From IMG/VR virus record IMGVR_UViG_3300034417_000014, positions 25,847 through 89,846 of that record: a stretch of 64,000 nucleotides of DNA. One strand, written 5' to 3'. Positions 12,578 through 21,232 of this stretch are shown here, piece by piece. Position 1 is the first letter of the stretch; every line of letters starts with the position of its first letter. The position numbers and the translations under genes are program-made. This DNA is from a virus. The notes under the pieces were generated by a model. That model worked only from the letters and a program-made list of their open reading frames with translations, had not been told where the DNA came from and did not search any database.

Positions 12578-12991
12578 GTGTCAACATTAGACTCACTGTT
12601 CTTGGTACACTGCGAAAATTTTTTACTAATTTTTATGGAAACCGTGTATATGCCTCCTAACGTTAGAATGATCACATTTTATGACAAGTACTCTGAACAA
12701 CTATCAGCCAAACGTCAAGAGGCTAGAAAACTGTTCCCGCTACTGTTATCCTTACATCATATAGCATGGGCGGACCGTCCCCAGTTTCATGAACGTTTCC
12801 GGACGCACTACAGGGAAGCGGTTATTAACATTCCGGAAACTTCTGACAACGCTCCGTTTATACGCTGCAACTCAAAAGAAATTGCCTTTTTACTGTATAT
12901 GCAGTTTGGCGTAGCATTGTGGGAAGACAGTTCCTTAAACGACACGTATACGTCAGACCCCAATAATTATCAGGATGGGTCCAAGCTGTGA
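12578..12991 (+). CDS. paralogue array member 1
   Basis: 137 residues from GTG 12578; ATG 12635 or 12650 are possible and would give about 118 or 113 residues. No start has a strong ribosome site. Most divergent of the array, but it keeps the pattern FIRCNSKEIAFLLYMQFG, which aligns with the 'RY.R...D.M.L.LK.G' core of the others. Stop overlaps the next start by 4 nt. Function unknown. Confidence 0.55.
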   Translation: MSTLDSLFLVHCENFLLIFMETVYMPPNVRMITFYDKYSEQLSAKRQEARKLFPLLLSLHHIAWADRPQFHERFRTHYREAVINIPETSDNAPFIRCNSKEIAFLLYMQFGVALWEDSSLNDTYTSDPNNYQDGSKL

Positions 12992-13284
12992 AAAATTCCG
13001 CGCCACAAACCAGTGTCTATTATTATGTCACTCTCGATGGCTTAAACGACAAAGTGTTAAGAGAATTCAAGAGTTACTTTTTGGGCGTGTCTCCAATAGC
13101 GGCAGCACTAACTGTAAACTGGCAATGGCATTCTCAAGTTGAGGATGAAAATAGATATGTGCGTTATGGGAGAATTACTGTCACTGAATCTGACCGCATG
13201 TTCTTAAATTTGAAGCACGGTCTTAATGACCCTGACTTTACTAAAAAATGTGCGGGCTTACTTTACGAACGGGTGTGGTTATGA
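12988..13284 (+). CDS. paralogue array member 2
   Basis: 98 residues from GTG 12988. It has the N-terminal YYYV strand, a central helix and the core RYVRYGRITVTESDRMFLNL followed by KHG. It overlaps both neighbours by 4 nt, which suggests coupled translation. No family outside this array recognised. Confidence 0.7.
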   Translation: MKNSAPQTSVYYYVTLDGLNDKVLREFKSYFLGVSPIAAALTVNWQWHSQVEDENRYVRYGRITVTESDRMFLNLKHGLNDPDFTKKCAGLLYERVWL

Positions 13285-13556
13285 AATATTTCTTTCTTAG
13301 GGCTTCTGCTAACTCCAGTAACGATTCTGAAGTGTTGCATTTTATTGAATCTGATATTTCTGGAATTACTCCAATCCATATAGAAATATCTGAAGATAGA
13401 TTCCTATCTTGGACAGAAGGATCTAATACTAGATATATTCGGTATGTTAGACTTACCTTAACTGACACCGACTTTATGTATATGTCTTTAAAAGTTGCGC
13501 AACCCGCTACTTCCCGGATTGTTTCCGGATTGCATTTTAGACCCGTAAGGAAATAA
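13281..13556 (+). CDS. paralogue array member 3
   Basis: ATG 13281 overlaps the previous stop (ATGA), so the upstream opening at 13248 is discarded; 91 residues. Core: RYIRYVRLTLTDTDFMYMSL then K. The N-terminus MKYFFLRA matches the YY-x-R start of the family. Confidence 0.7.
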   Translation: MKYFFLRASANSSNDSEVLHFIESDISGITPIHIEISEDRFLSWTEGSNTRYIRYVRLTLTDTDFMYMSLKVAQPATSRIVSGLHFRPVRK

Positions 13557-13557
13557 A

Positions 13558-13842
13558 ATGGCCCACGAATATTATGTCCGCTCTTATGTGGCTGATCCCG
13601 ATAATTTAGGAGAAGTGTTTTCCTATAAATTTGTGCAGGAAGTTATTGTGGGCATTGCTCCCCTAAAGATAGAACTGTCTAAGCCCAGGATGTTAACTGC
13701 CCACGGCACCTCCAATACTAGAAAATATGTTCGGTATGTTAAACTTACCTTAACTAACGAAGACTTTATGTTGCTCAAACTTAAAGGTAAGGAATCCGCA
13801 GATGATTTAATAATATTGGATATGGACTATTATGAAATTTGA
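13558..13842 (+). CDS. paralogue array member 4
   Basis: 94 residues, preceded by AAGGAAATAAA, the clearest ribosome site in the array. Starts MAHEYYVRS; core KYVRYVKLTLTNEDFMLLKL then KG. Its closest relative is member 3 (both have SNTR just before the core). Confidence 0.7.
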   Translation: MAHEYYVRSYVADPDNLGEVFSYKFVQEVIVGIAPLKIELSKPRMLTAHGTSNTRKYVRYVKLTLTNEDFMLLKLKGKESADDLIILDMDYYEI

Positions 13843-14134
13843 ATCCCAATATTATTATATCCGCATACCATCTCGCATTGCTGAAATTGCTCCAGTTGCA
13901 GCAGTTGCGTTTAAAAAATTTAGTTCCGCCAGATGTGAGATATCCAACGAGTTTTTCCTAGCAATCCGTGATTCCTCTAGTGATGCGGCGTTTGTTAGAT
14001 ATGCCCGCATACTAGTTTCTCCCCAAGAATATATGCTGTTGACTTTGAAGAATGGCATCTGTTATAGTATAGAAAAGCCTAATAGCAATTGTGCTGGAAT
14101 AGAGTATAATGATTATTGTATAGGGGAACTATAA
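13832..14134 (+). CDS. paralogue array member 5
   Basis: 100 residues, overlapping member 4 by 11 nt. N-terminal YYYIRIPSR; core AFVRYARILVSPQEYMLLTL then KNG. Ends with two cysteines about 15 residues apart. Function unknown. Confidence 0.7.
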   Translation: MKFESQYYYIRIPSRIAEIAPVAAVAFKKFSSARCEISNEFFLAIRDSSSDAAFVRYARILVSPQEYMLLTLKNGICYSIEKPNSNCAGIEYNDYCIGEL

Positions 14135-14449
14135 ATGGATAAGCCAGATCTGAAAACTTTCTGCTTTAGGGTAGTGCAAGCAGTTACTCCAGATCGAGCA
14201 TATCTAGGCAAAGTAGATTGGGTGCCCAAAATTAAAGAAGTATTGGGCGAAGTAGTTCCACTCCAATGTGAGATATCTGAAAAGGAATATAATGTCCTGA
14301 ACCAAGATTGGTCTGCGGGCTTTGCCAGATATGTTAGGTTGGTTGTTTCCGAAACTGATTATATGTTTCTAGTGCTCAAATATACTGACGAATATTCCAA
14401 AACTCCTTTTTATAATGAAGGTATTAGATACCAGAAAGTCGATTTATGA
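14135..14449 (+). CDS. paralogue array member 6
   Basis: 104 residues, starting directly after the previous stop. N-terminal FCFRVVQAVTP, central helix, core GFARYVRLVVSETDYMFLVL then K. Stop overlaps the next start (ATGA). Confidence 0.7.
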   Translation: MDKPDLKTFCFRVVQAVTPDRAYLGKVDWVPKIKEVLGEVVPLQCEISEKEYNVLNQDWSAGFARYVRLVVSETDYMFLVLKYTDEYSKTPFYNEGIRYQKVDL

Positions 14450-14748
14450 AATATTACTATTGCTGTGCTTGGACTGATGTTAGTCCGGATGTCGACTTCC
14501 ATGCCTATGAAAATGTTGTTAATGTATTTATTGACTGCTTTATAGGAGACAATATTAAGCCAATAGCAGTGCAAGTTTCTGCAAAGACTTTTCCGGAAAT
14601 TGGCCGAGATTATAGATTTGCATCTTATATTAAATTTACCTTGACAGACGAAGATTATATGTATGTTAAGTTAAAGAAAGGTGACCCATATGAATCGGCA
14701 ACTGCTGTCCACAGTATGGATTTTATTGACATAGAGATTCTAGAATGA
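14446..14748 (+). CDS. paralogue array member 7
   Basis: 100 residues. Starts MKYYYCCAW; core RFASYIKFTLTDEDYMYVKL then KKG. Overlaps both neighbours by 4 nt. Confidence 0.7.
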   Translation: MKYYYCCAWTDVSPDVDFHAYENVVNVFIDCFIGDNIKPIAVQVSAKTFPEIGRDYRFASYIKFTLTDEDYMYVKLKKGDPYESATAVHSMDFIDIEILE

Positions 14749-15017
14749 AAGAATATTATTGCCGCATCTCGATACCTGAGCTTAATCCGACTGTGGCCGA
14801 AGTTAAAGCCAAAGTCGAAGAAATTATTGGTCAGATAGAACCAATAACTATCCAGTTGTCCGTGGAGTATTTTTCCGAATGGGATGACCATGCGTATGCA
14901 ATGTATATTAGGTTACTGTTGCAAGATATAGATTATATGCAACTCAAACTTAAACGGGAAGATACTATTAAGTTTGCGCATTCTATTAAAACTTTGCAAT
15001 ACCGGAATTTAGAATGA
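14745..15017 (+). CDS. paralogue array member 8
   Basis: 90 residues. Starts MKEYYCRISIPE, central helix VAEVKAKVEEIIGQI, core AMYIRLLLQDIDYMQLKL then KR. A good minimal example of the family. Overlaps both neighbours by 4 nt. Confidence 0.7.
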   Translation: MKEYYCRISIPELNPTVAEVKAKVEEIIGQIEPITIQLSVEYFSEWDDHAYAMYIRLLLQDIDYMQLKLKREDTIKFAHSIKTLQYRNLE

Positions 15018-15307
15018 CTATTGAATATATTAAGCCATTCCCAGGGCCTAGTCTAGATAAAGTAAGTTGCCAAATGCTTGACTTTTTTGAAGGCATTGCT
15101 TATAAAGAATTGTGGATATCTTATGCTTACCTAGACAACGACTTTAGGCCGTATTATTTTGCAACTGTTGTCCTCCAAGATGAAACTGATCTGTGCCTGT
15201 GCTTAATGAAGTTTGGCAAGGGAGAAAGCAATATGCAGTATACTGAGTTAAAGATAAGTAGAATTGACGAGGCGTGGCTAAAAGAGTACCCGTATGAACG
15301 AACCTAA
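15014..15307 (+). CDS. paralogue array member 9
   Basis: 97 residues, more divergent: the core is YYFATVVLQDETDLCLCLMK followed by FGKG. It overlaps member 8 by 4 nt and member 10 by 14 nt. Confidence 0.65.
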   Translation: MTIEYIKPFPGPSLDKVSCQMLDFFEGIAYKELWISYAYLDNDFRPYYFATVVLQDETDLCLCLMKFGKGESNMQYTELKISRIDEAWLKEYPYERT

Positions 15308-15566
15308 ATTATATGCAGTGTATGTGTCTAAGGATGATGAAGCATCTTTCCAGATATTTTGTCGCGACAATATTAAATGGCGTACTGTCCATTCGACTAC
15401 TATAAATCCCCAAATGAAAGCTAGGAAGTATATTATAGAATATACCGATGCAGAAGATGCCTTCCTATTAAATTTAAGATATGGGAAGTCCCGTGTTATT
15501 AATGGGGAATTGTTAGATATGCTCAAGAGAAATTATTTCTCTAAAATTGTGTGTACTCGAGACTAA
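15294..15566 (+). CDS. paralogue array member 10
   Basis: 90 residues. Core KYIIEYTDAEDAFLLNLRYG. The N-terminus is YAVYVSKDDEASF rather than the YY-x-R form, marking the shift to the second half of the array. Confidence 0.65.
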   Translation: MNEPKLYAVYVSKDDEASFQIFCRDNIKWRTVHSTTINPQMKARKYIIEYTDAEDAFLLNLRYGKSRVINGELLDMLKRNYFSKIVCTRD

Positions 15567-15570
15567 ACTT

Positions 15571-15762
15571 ATGTCTAAAGCTAAAAGGAGATTTGAGATA
15601 CCTACTGTGAAAGAAGAAGAGTTCTCAGAGTATCTCGAGTTGATTTTGCCCAAAGCCAAAGTATATAGATTCTGGGATCCAGGTAAAGATAATATTATGT
15701 ACTATGTCTCAGACGATGACGAGATGGGTTTACTTGCCCTAAGATTAAAATATGACAAATAA
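15571..15762 (+). CDS. paralogue array member 11
   Basis: ATG 15571 follows the previous stop by 4 nt and is preferred to 15547, giving 63 residues. It pairs with member 12: LPKAKVYRF here, FPKAKIYYD there; core DDDEMGLLALRLKY. Short, and probably lacks one strand of the others. Confidence 0.6.
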   Translation: MSKAKRRFEIPTVKEEEFSEYLELILPKAKVYRFWDPGKDNIMYYVSDDDEMGLLALRLKYDK

Positions 15763-15991
15763 TATTATTATGAATTCTTGGAAGCACCGAATGCAGTTTG
15801 TGTTTCCGTTTGGATCTAGTCAGGGTCAGGGCGATGCCATTGCCTTTAACGAGTATGTAAAAGCTACTTTTCCCAAAGCTAAAATTTATTACGACGGCAT
15901 TTTTGAATTTACTGTTGTCATGGATAATGACCATGACGCACTTGTACTAGGTATAAAATATGGACACAGAAAAAAGACTCAGAATTATTAA
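15752..15991 (+). CDS. paralogue array member 12
   Basis: 79 residues from 15752, or shorter from ATG 15770 or 15791. Contains FPKAKIYYD and the core DNDHDALVLGIKYG. Overlaps member 11 by 11 nt and member 13 by 32 nt, the largest overlap in the array. Confidence 0.6.
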   Translation: MTNNIIMNSWKHRMQFVFPFGSSQGQGDAIAFNEYVKATFPKAKIYYDGIFEFTVVMDNDHDALVLGIKYGHRKKTQNY

Positions 15992-16232
15992 AGTTGAAAC
16001 CAGGAATGAGTATTGGTCTGCGACTGGGTTTCTCCAATCCCTAATAGGGGATGCTGACTATAACTTTGTATTCTCAGACCACTATGAAAGAGAATGCCAA
16101 AAAGAGTCGTATTATATGGTTTCTGGATATCCGCATTCCGACGGCGCTTTAATTATAGTGCAGTCTTCTGACGATGATATTATGGAGCAAATTGACGAAA
16201 GGTTTGATCCTAAACTTCCCAGGTTTCTTTAA
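15960..16232 (+). CDS. paralogue array member 13
   Basis: 90 residues. It forms a pair with member 14: LRIIKVETRNEYW here, IRIIRADGNAEFW there, both followed by a helix ending in IG. The C-terminal motif is weakened to SSDDDIMEQIDERF. Confidence 0.6.
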   Translation: MDTEKRLRIIKVETRNEYWSATGFLQSLIGDADYNFVFSDHYERECQKESYYMVSGYPHSDGALIIVQSSDDDIMEQIDERFDPKLPRFL

Positions 16233-16498
16233 TGAGTATTATAGGTATGTCCCCAAAGAAAGAAGAAATTAGAATTATTAGAGCAGATGGCAATGCTGAG
16301 TTCTGGCAGATTATTGGGAAAGTGCAAAAGATTATCGGTAGTTATCCATGGAAGGAAGCTATGTATTGCATAACTAAATCCCCAGCAGGCCAGACTGAGC
16401 TAGGATTGATTATGGTTATCTCATCTAATAAGAATGTTATATTGGCTGTTGATCTCCAATTTAATAGAATAATATGCCCAAGTAATGAGCTATATTGA
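16232..16498 (+). CDS. paralogue array member 14 (last)
   Basis: 88 residues, start overlapping the previous stop by 1 nt. Paired with member 13; C-terminal motif ISSNKNVILAVDLQF. A terminator-like hairpin follows, then the convergent fibre operon. Confidence 0.6.
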   Translation: MSIIGMSPKKEEIRIIRADGNAEFWQIIGKVQKIIGSYPWKEAMYCITKSPAGQTELGLIMVISSNKNVILAVDLQFNRIICPSNELY

Positions 16499-16524
16499 AA
16501 ACCGCTGGGGCGCGCTGAAAGAGA

Positions 16525-16549
16525 GGTGGTTCCGGCCCACCCCTTTTTC
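16525..16549 (+). terminator. probable terminator of the paralogue operon
   Basis: GGTGG (16525-16529) / CCACC (16537-16541) then CCTTTTTCTT. A short stem but a good T-run, in the gap between convergent operons. Confidence 0.4.
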
Positions 16550-18451
16550 TTATTTCTGTTTGGCTTCTAGTGCTGACAACCTTGCGTCAATTTCTTTTAA
16601 GGCTTCAACAATTAATCCAACCATGTTACCGTATGCAACTGACTTGATTCCGTCTTCATTTTCATGAACGGCTTCAGGCAACACTTTCTCAACATCTTGG
16701 GCGATCAAGCCTGTGCCGCGTGTATTAATGTCTGTACGTGTAAATGTTGCTCCAATTAATTGCTTAACTTTATCAACAGCGTCTGTAATTTGAACAATAT
16801 CTGTTTTAAGGCTTCTGTCAGAGAACGCAGTTACGTCACCACGGGCCCAAAAGTTTCCAGAAACATCAGTAGAAATTCTAACCCCAACTGAGGTATCGTA
16901 TAAGCCTACTGCTCCAGCTGGCTGTCCATAAAAATACACTGTCCTGCCTGACATGTTCCAGCCAAGATCCAGTTCGCCACCCGCAGCATTAAAGAACAGC
17001 GAGCCTTGCATTGTGTCGCCTGACTTTCTAACAAACGCTGACGAATCTAATCCATCTAACAAGTCTGCGTCAAGTCCAGAACCAGATCCATCAGAACTTA
17101 AAATCTTGGACATAATGTCACCAGCACTATATGAGCTTGCTGGTAAGAAATATGAACTATCTCTGCCGTCTAACAAGTCTGCGTCAAGTCCAGAACCAGA
17201 TCCCATATATCCCGAATGCCAAACAACTCTTGCTGCACCAGGATAGTTATATGTGAGCTGTGAGCCATTGCCAACTAACTGTAATGGTTGTGATGCAACA
17301 CCAACATACACTCCACCGGAAGAACCAATGTCTAATACAGTTTCATAAGCAGACGACTGGTTTAGCAAGTTAATCGCTTGAGCATTTAATACACCGCCAG
17401 CAGATAATGTTATTGCACCCGTGCTAAGATTCACGTTCATTAACGATCGTGCGCCGCCGCCACGGTATGAGCTGACCAACGACAATGTCTCGCCAGCAAT
17501 ACCAAACTGCGCAGTGTTGTTCAATGCATCTGTAAATCTAACAACAGGTGTTGTGCCAGTACCATTTGAAACAATTAAGTCTTGCCCTTTAGCATAATAC
17601 TTCGTCGCAAGAGTTGATCCAGCTTCAAATATATTTTGTACATACAAGCTCTTATATTCATTAGCAGCAGAACCCAAGTCATACGTTATGTCTGTTGTTG
17701 GAATTAAGTTCTTGTTAATAGTAATGTTGTTTCCACTTACTGACGACAATGCGTTTGTGTTGGTAGTTGTTGCAGTAATTGCAGTAAATGGTGCAGCAGC
17801 TTTACCAAGAGAAACAGTACCTGACGGAACTATACCAACAGCATCCGATTGAAGGATTGCTGTACCTAAAGTAAGTTGTCCAGATATAGTTGAATTTTGA
17901 GAGTACACATTTGACCAAGCATTACTTGTTCGTCCAAGTGTCTGACTAGCAGTTAATGGATAAAATGCTCCGCCAGTAATTGTTGCATCGCCCGTAACAG
18001 CAAGTGCAATTGTGCCGTCTACGTTTGGACTTTCAATTGTAAATATGCCGTGAGTTGCATATAAGTAGTGCCATCTCTTGAGAGATGATCCTAAATCAAC
18101 TGATGCATCTATAGCTGGAATAACAGGAGTGGATACGTTTTGTAAAGATCCACCAACAGGTTGCCAACCAATAAATGACTCTGATGTGATGTCGTTGGCA
18201 TCAACGGGATCAGCACCTTGGTATTGCATTAGTCTATCGTCGTTTGTGTTATACCAAAGTTGACCTTTAATTGCGCCACGTGGAGGAGTTCCAGATGCGA
18301 AATTCTCCAGCAAACGTAAAGAATCCTGTGCAGCATATGCACCATAATTTTTTACGTTTCGACCACGCAACGACAAACTATATGTTTGATCGAGCGTTAA
18401 ATCTGGAACCGCATGTGTTGCTCCGGAAGATCTTTGAATATTATATGTCAT
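16550..18451 (-). CDS. tail fibre with C-terminal S74 chaperone domain
   Basis: 633 residues. The N-terminal ~330 residues are a diverged version of the two upstream fibres (PPRGAIKGQLWYN; LGSSLKRWHYLYA). The middle has GDTM-type fibre repeats (KSGDTMQGSLFF) and DADLLDG units. The last ~90 residues are an intramolecular chaperone of the peptidase S74 type: SDRSLKTDI with Ser 544 and Lys 549 in the S-x4-K spacing of the self-cleaving dyad, then GLIAQDVEKVLPEAV. In this family the domain trimerises the fibre and cuts itself off before Ser. It is the last gene of the leftward operon and overlaps the assembly-protein gene upstream by 4 nt. Confidence 0.85.
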   Translation of the reverse strand: MTYNIQRSSGATHAVPDLTLDQTYSLSLRGRNVKNYGAYAAQDSLRLLENFASGTPPRGAIKGQLWYNTNDDRLMQYQGADPVDANDITSESFIGWQPVGGSLQNVSTPVIPAIDASVDLGSSLKRWHYLYATHGIFTIESPNVDGTIALAVTGDATITGGAFYPLTASQTLGRTSNAWSNVYSQNSTISGQLTLGTAILQSDAVGIVPSGTVSLGKAAAPFTAITATTTNTNALSSVSGNNITINKNLIPTTDITYDLGSAANEYKSLYVQNIFEAGSTLATKYYAKGQDLIVSNGTGTTPVVRFTDALNNTAQFGIAGETLSLVSSYRGGGARSLMNVNLSTGAITLSAGGVLNAQAINLLNQSSAYETVLDIGSSGGVYVGVASQPLQLVGNGSQLTYNYPGAARVVWHSGYMGSGSGLDADLLDGRDSSYFLPASSYSAGDIMSKILSSDGSGSGLDADLLDGLDSSAFVRKSGDTMQGSLFFNAAGGELDLGWNMSGRTVYFYGQPAGAVGLYDTSVGVRISTDVSGNFWARGDVTAFSDRSLKTDIVQITDAVDKVKQLIGATFTRTDINTRGTGLIAQDVEKVLPEAVHENEDGIKSVAYGNMVGLIVEALKEIDARLSALEAKQK

Positions 18452-18885
18452 TTGTTATCCTGTAGAAAATCTGGTTTCTCTGGTAGTTGCACATCTGGGA
18501 AACCTGGCTCGTTTGTGATGTTTCTTAATTCTTTTCTGTATGATTGCAAGTCTGCAAACTGTGTTGCTGACAAAGTTGTTTTTGCCTTTTCTTCTTTTTC
18601 ATCCCGGTGCCTAGCAACTAAGCCATCAGTTTTTGCTAATAAAATGTCTCTCTGATCTCTTAACACCACTGCTTTCATTTCAGTAGGTAACACAGCTTCT
18701 TTTCTGCCATCTACTAGCACTGCTTCGCCGTCAACAATACTTAATCTTTTATCTTTAGATATTGCTACAATTGCTTCTTGATGAAACTCTTCTGTGATCT
18801 CAACTGCGTCGTCAGGCATCTTGTCAACTGGCGTTATCGCGTCAAGATAAAATCCGTATTGTTCTTCGCTAAAATAGATTTTCAT
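18448..18885 (-). CDS. tail fibre assembly chaperone (Tfa-like), copy 2
   Basis: 145 residues. The C-terminal pattern YRKELRNITNEPGFPDVQLP is typical of tail fibre assembly proteins of the Caudo_TAP/Tfa group, which bind the tip of the fibre made just upstream. It directly follows the fibre gene 20804-18885 and is a diverged copy of 20813-21229 (both have ARHRD-K and GFP/DFP-x-V-x-LP). Overlaps its fibre partner by 1 nt. Confidence 0.75.
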   Translation of the reverse strand: MKIYFSEEQYGFYLDAITPVDKMPDDAVEITEEFHQEAIVAISKDKRLSIVDGEAVLVDGRKEAVLPTEMKAVVLRDQRDILLAKTDGLVARHRDEKEEKAKTTLSATQFADLQSYRKELRNITNEPGFPDVQLPEKPDFLQDNK

Positions 18886-20804
18886 TAATTGTATCTTCCT
18901 ATTGCAAACCAGTCGTATGTCGTGTATGTGTTGCCGTTGCCGTTAGATATGGCAAAGTTAGTACCTGTGTGGTACAGTATTCGAATAAAGTTACCTTCGT
19001 TACTATAGTTTTCTCTGTTTGTTAACTGTATGCTATACACCGCAGTAAATGTCCCATTAAATGGTACTGTCTGGTTGTTCGGTCCTGCTGCCAGGTTGTA
19101 GTTTCCCCATTGCATCATCAACCCGCTCGAGAACAAAAGTATTCCATTTTGGGAGATTGAAGAATAGCCGCCACCGCTCCACCAATTAACTAACGAGTCG
19201 ACATAGTCTTTGTTTGTTGCATCTCCAGCGGAAGACGGTTGTCCGAGACCGTTGATCTGAAGCCCCGACATATTTAACGAGCCGGTCATTGTGTCGCCAG
19301 TTTTACTTACTTTTGAGTTCAGTGATCCTGACATTCCAGCAACAGCAGAGTCAACGTATTGCTTCGGAGCTGCATGTAATCCTGCTGATGGGTTTGCGTT
19401 TAGTGTTAGGTACCCACCCATAGTATCGCCAGATGTGTTAATATATCTAGCATCTAGATCACCTAAATGATATCCATCAACAGTATCTGCGTCAAGGCCG
19501 GAACCATGCCCCATCAGGCCGGAGTGCCAAACAGTTTTTAATCCTGCACCATAATCATATCCCAGTGCTGGCACGTTCCCAAGTATCACTGACGATCTCG
19601 ACCCAATACCAAAATACACTTTTCCATCTGGCGCAATTTGTACAACTACTTCGCCCGCTGCATTTGTGTTTGGCTTTAGTCTTAATTTGTTCGTTATTAC
19701 ATCACCATAAGTAACTAAGTCGTTCGAATTAATATCTATGTAAAGCAGCGGCTTAGCTACTCCACCACGATAAGAACCTACTATTCTTGCTGCTTCTCCA
19801 GCAACATCAAAGTACGCTAATGTGTTGTTCACATTGTCTTTTGCGATAAATTGAGGCGAGTCTGAATTGGGTGGACTTGCTTGAAGAACAATATCTCCGG
19901 AAAACGTTGTCGATGGCTGACCTGCTTGAATATATTTAGTTGATAACGGAACACCGTTTTCTACAAAATTATTTGCATATACGTTGTTAAATTTCTTAGC
20001 AGAAGAACCTAAGTCAAATGTTATATTGGTCGATGGAACTAAATTACTTGTTAGTCCACCAGAACCAACAAACAGAGAAGCAGCGTCCACGCTATTGACA
20101 TACAACGATGCAAACCGCTGTGCGTTTTTACCAAGATTAACAATTCCATCTGGAAGGATTGTGTTAGGAACAAATGCGTCCGATGTAAGAGAAACGGGAT
20201 TGGTATTTGCACCCAGTGTTAATAAATTAGTAACCTTTGCAGTGTTTACCCAGACTTCGTTCCACGTCTTATCTGTTTTTCCTAAATTTATTGCATCAGG
20301 GTTAGTTGGGTAAAATGTTCCTGCAGCAATTGTTGCGTCGCCAGTTACTTGAAGTGCAATTGTCCCATCAGTATTTGGGTCTGAGGATGAATTAAATATG
20401 CCGTGTACACCATAAATTCTATGGAACCGTTTTGTTGCACTACCTATGTTTTTTGTTGCATCAGTAGATGGCAACAAGTCTGAAGTGATATTAGTAAAAT
20501 CACTACCAACTGCTTGCCAATGAGTTAATGCAACACTATTGTTGTCATTCGGTCCAACTGGGTCTGCCCCGATGTATTGCATCAATACATTGTTTGCACT
20601 ATTGAACCAAAGCTGGCCTTTAATTGCTCCTCTAGGAGGAACAGTGTTGGAAAAGTTTTCCAAATGTCTCAAATTGTCTTGCGCTACAGACTGGCCGAAG
20701 TTAGTGGAATCTCTTCCAAGCAGGGCGGCAGTGTATGTATAATCAATAACTAAGTCATTGACTACATGCGCAGTTCCATTTGATTTTGTAATATTATACG
20801 GCAT
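18885..20804 (-). CDS. tail fibre, copy 2
   Basis: 639 residues. Its first ~345 residues are nearly the same as those of the 21233-23164 fibre; the C-terminal third differs and ends in the aromatic TYDWFAIGRYN typical of Tfa-dependent fibre tips. It contains GDTM repeats (TSGDTMGGYLTL; KTGDTMTGSLNM) found in trimeric fibre shafts. No S74 domain, consistent with the separate chaperone downstream. Confidence 0.8.
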   Translation of the reverse strand: MPYNITKSNGTAHVVNDLVIDYTYTAALLGRDSTNFGQSVAQDNLRHLENFSNTVPPRGAIKGQLWFNSANNVLMQYIGADPVGPNDNNSVALTHWQAVGSDFTNITSDLLPSTDATKNIGSATKRFHRIYGVHGIFNSSSDPNTDGTIALQVTGDATIAAGTFYPTNPDAINLGKTDKTWNEVWVNTAKVTNLLTLGANTNPVSLTSDAFVPNTILPDGIVNLGKNAQRFASLYVNSVDAASLFVGSGGLTSNLVPSTNITFDLGSSAKKFNNVYANNFVENGVPLSTKYIQAGQPSTTFSGDIVLQASPPNSDSPQFIAKDNVNNTLAYFDVAGEAARIVGSYRGGVAKPLLYIDINSNDLVTYGDVITNKLRLKPNTNAAGEVVVQIAPDGKVYFGIGSRSSVILGNVPALGYDYGAGLKTVWHSGLMGHGSGLDADTVDGYHLGDLDARYINTSGDTMGGYLTLNANPSAGLHAAPKQYVDSAVAGMSGSLNSKVSKTGDTMTGSLNMSGLQINGLGQPSSAGDATNKDYVDSLVNWWSGGGYSSISQNGILLFSSGLMMQWGNYNLAAGPNNQTVPFNGTFTAVYSIQLTNRENYSNEGNFIRILYHTGTNFAISNGNGNTYTTYDWFAIGRYN

Positions 20805-20812
20805 GTATTATC

Positions 20813-21229
20813 CTATAAAAAATCTGGTTTTGCAGGCAAGTCTACGTTTGGAAAATCCTTATCATCAGTAATGTCTCGCAAGTCTTTTCGATATTGCAAT
20901 AATATTTTAAACTGAGCTTCAGTTAATGTAGTTTTTTCCTTCATGTCTTTCTGATCACGGTGTCTTGCAACTGCGCCGTCTGTTTGTTCTAATAATTTTT
21001 TCCTGGCAGCTTTTATGTCAGATTCTTTAAGATAAGAGTCGGAAAATTTTGGAATTTCTACCAATACTGGCAAAGCGCCAACTCTGTGCTTCAAATCAAA
21101 ACCAGCCTGTTTCTTTATCGTAAAACTTTCCCACTGTGCCTCTGAGATGCTAATTGCATCCTCTGGAATGACAACATGGATGTCTGAGTGATAAAAACCT
21201 CTTGTGGATGGTGCGTAAAAGTATGTCAT
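20813..21229 (-). CDS. tail fibre assembly chaperone (Tfa-like), copy 1
   Basis: 138 residues, starts MTYFYAPSTRGFYHSDIH and ends with LQYRKDLRDITDDKDFPNVD then LP, the Tfa/Caudo_TAP pattern. It lies directly after the fibre 21233-23164 and presumably matures that fibre. Its N-terminus differs from copy 2, which may reflect partner specificity. Confidence 0.75.
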   Translation of the reverse strand: MTYFYAPSTRGFYHSDIHVVIPEDAISISEAQWESFTIKKQAGFDLKHRVGALPVLVEIPKFSDSYLKESDIKAARKKLLEQTDGAVARHRDQKDMKEKTTLTEAQFKILLQYRKDLRDITDDKDFPNVDLPAKPDFL

Positions 21230-21232
21230 ATT

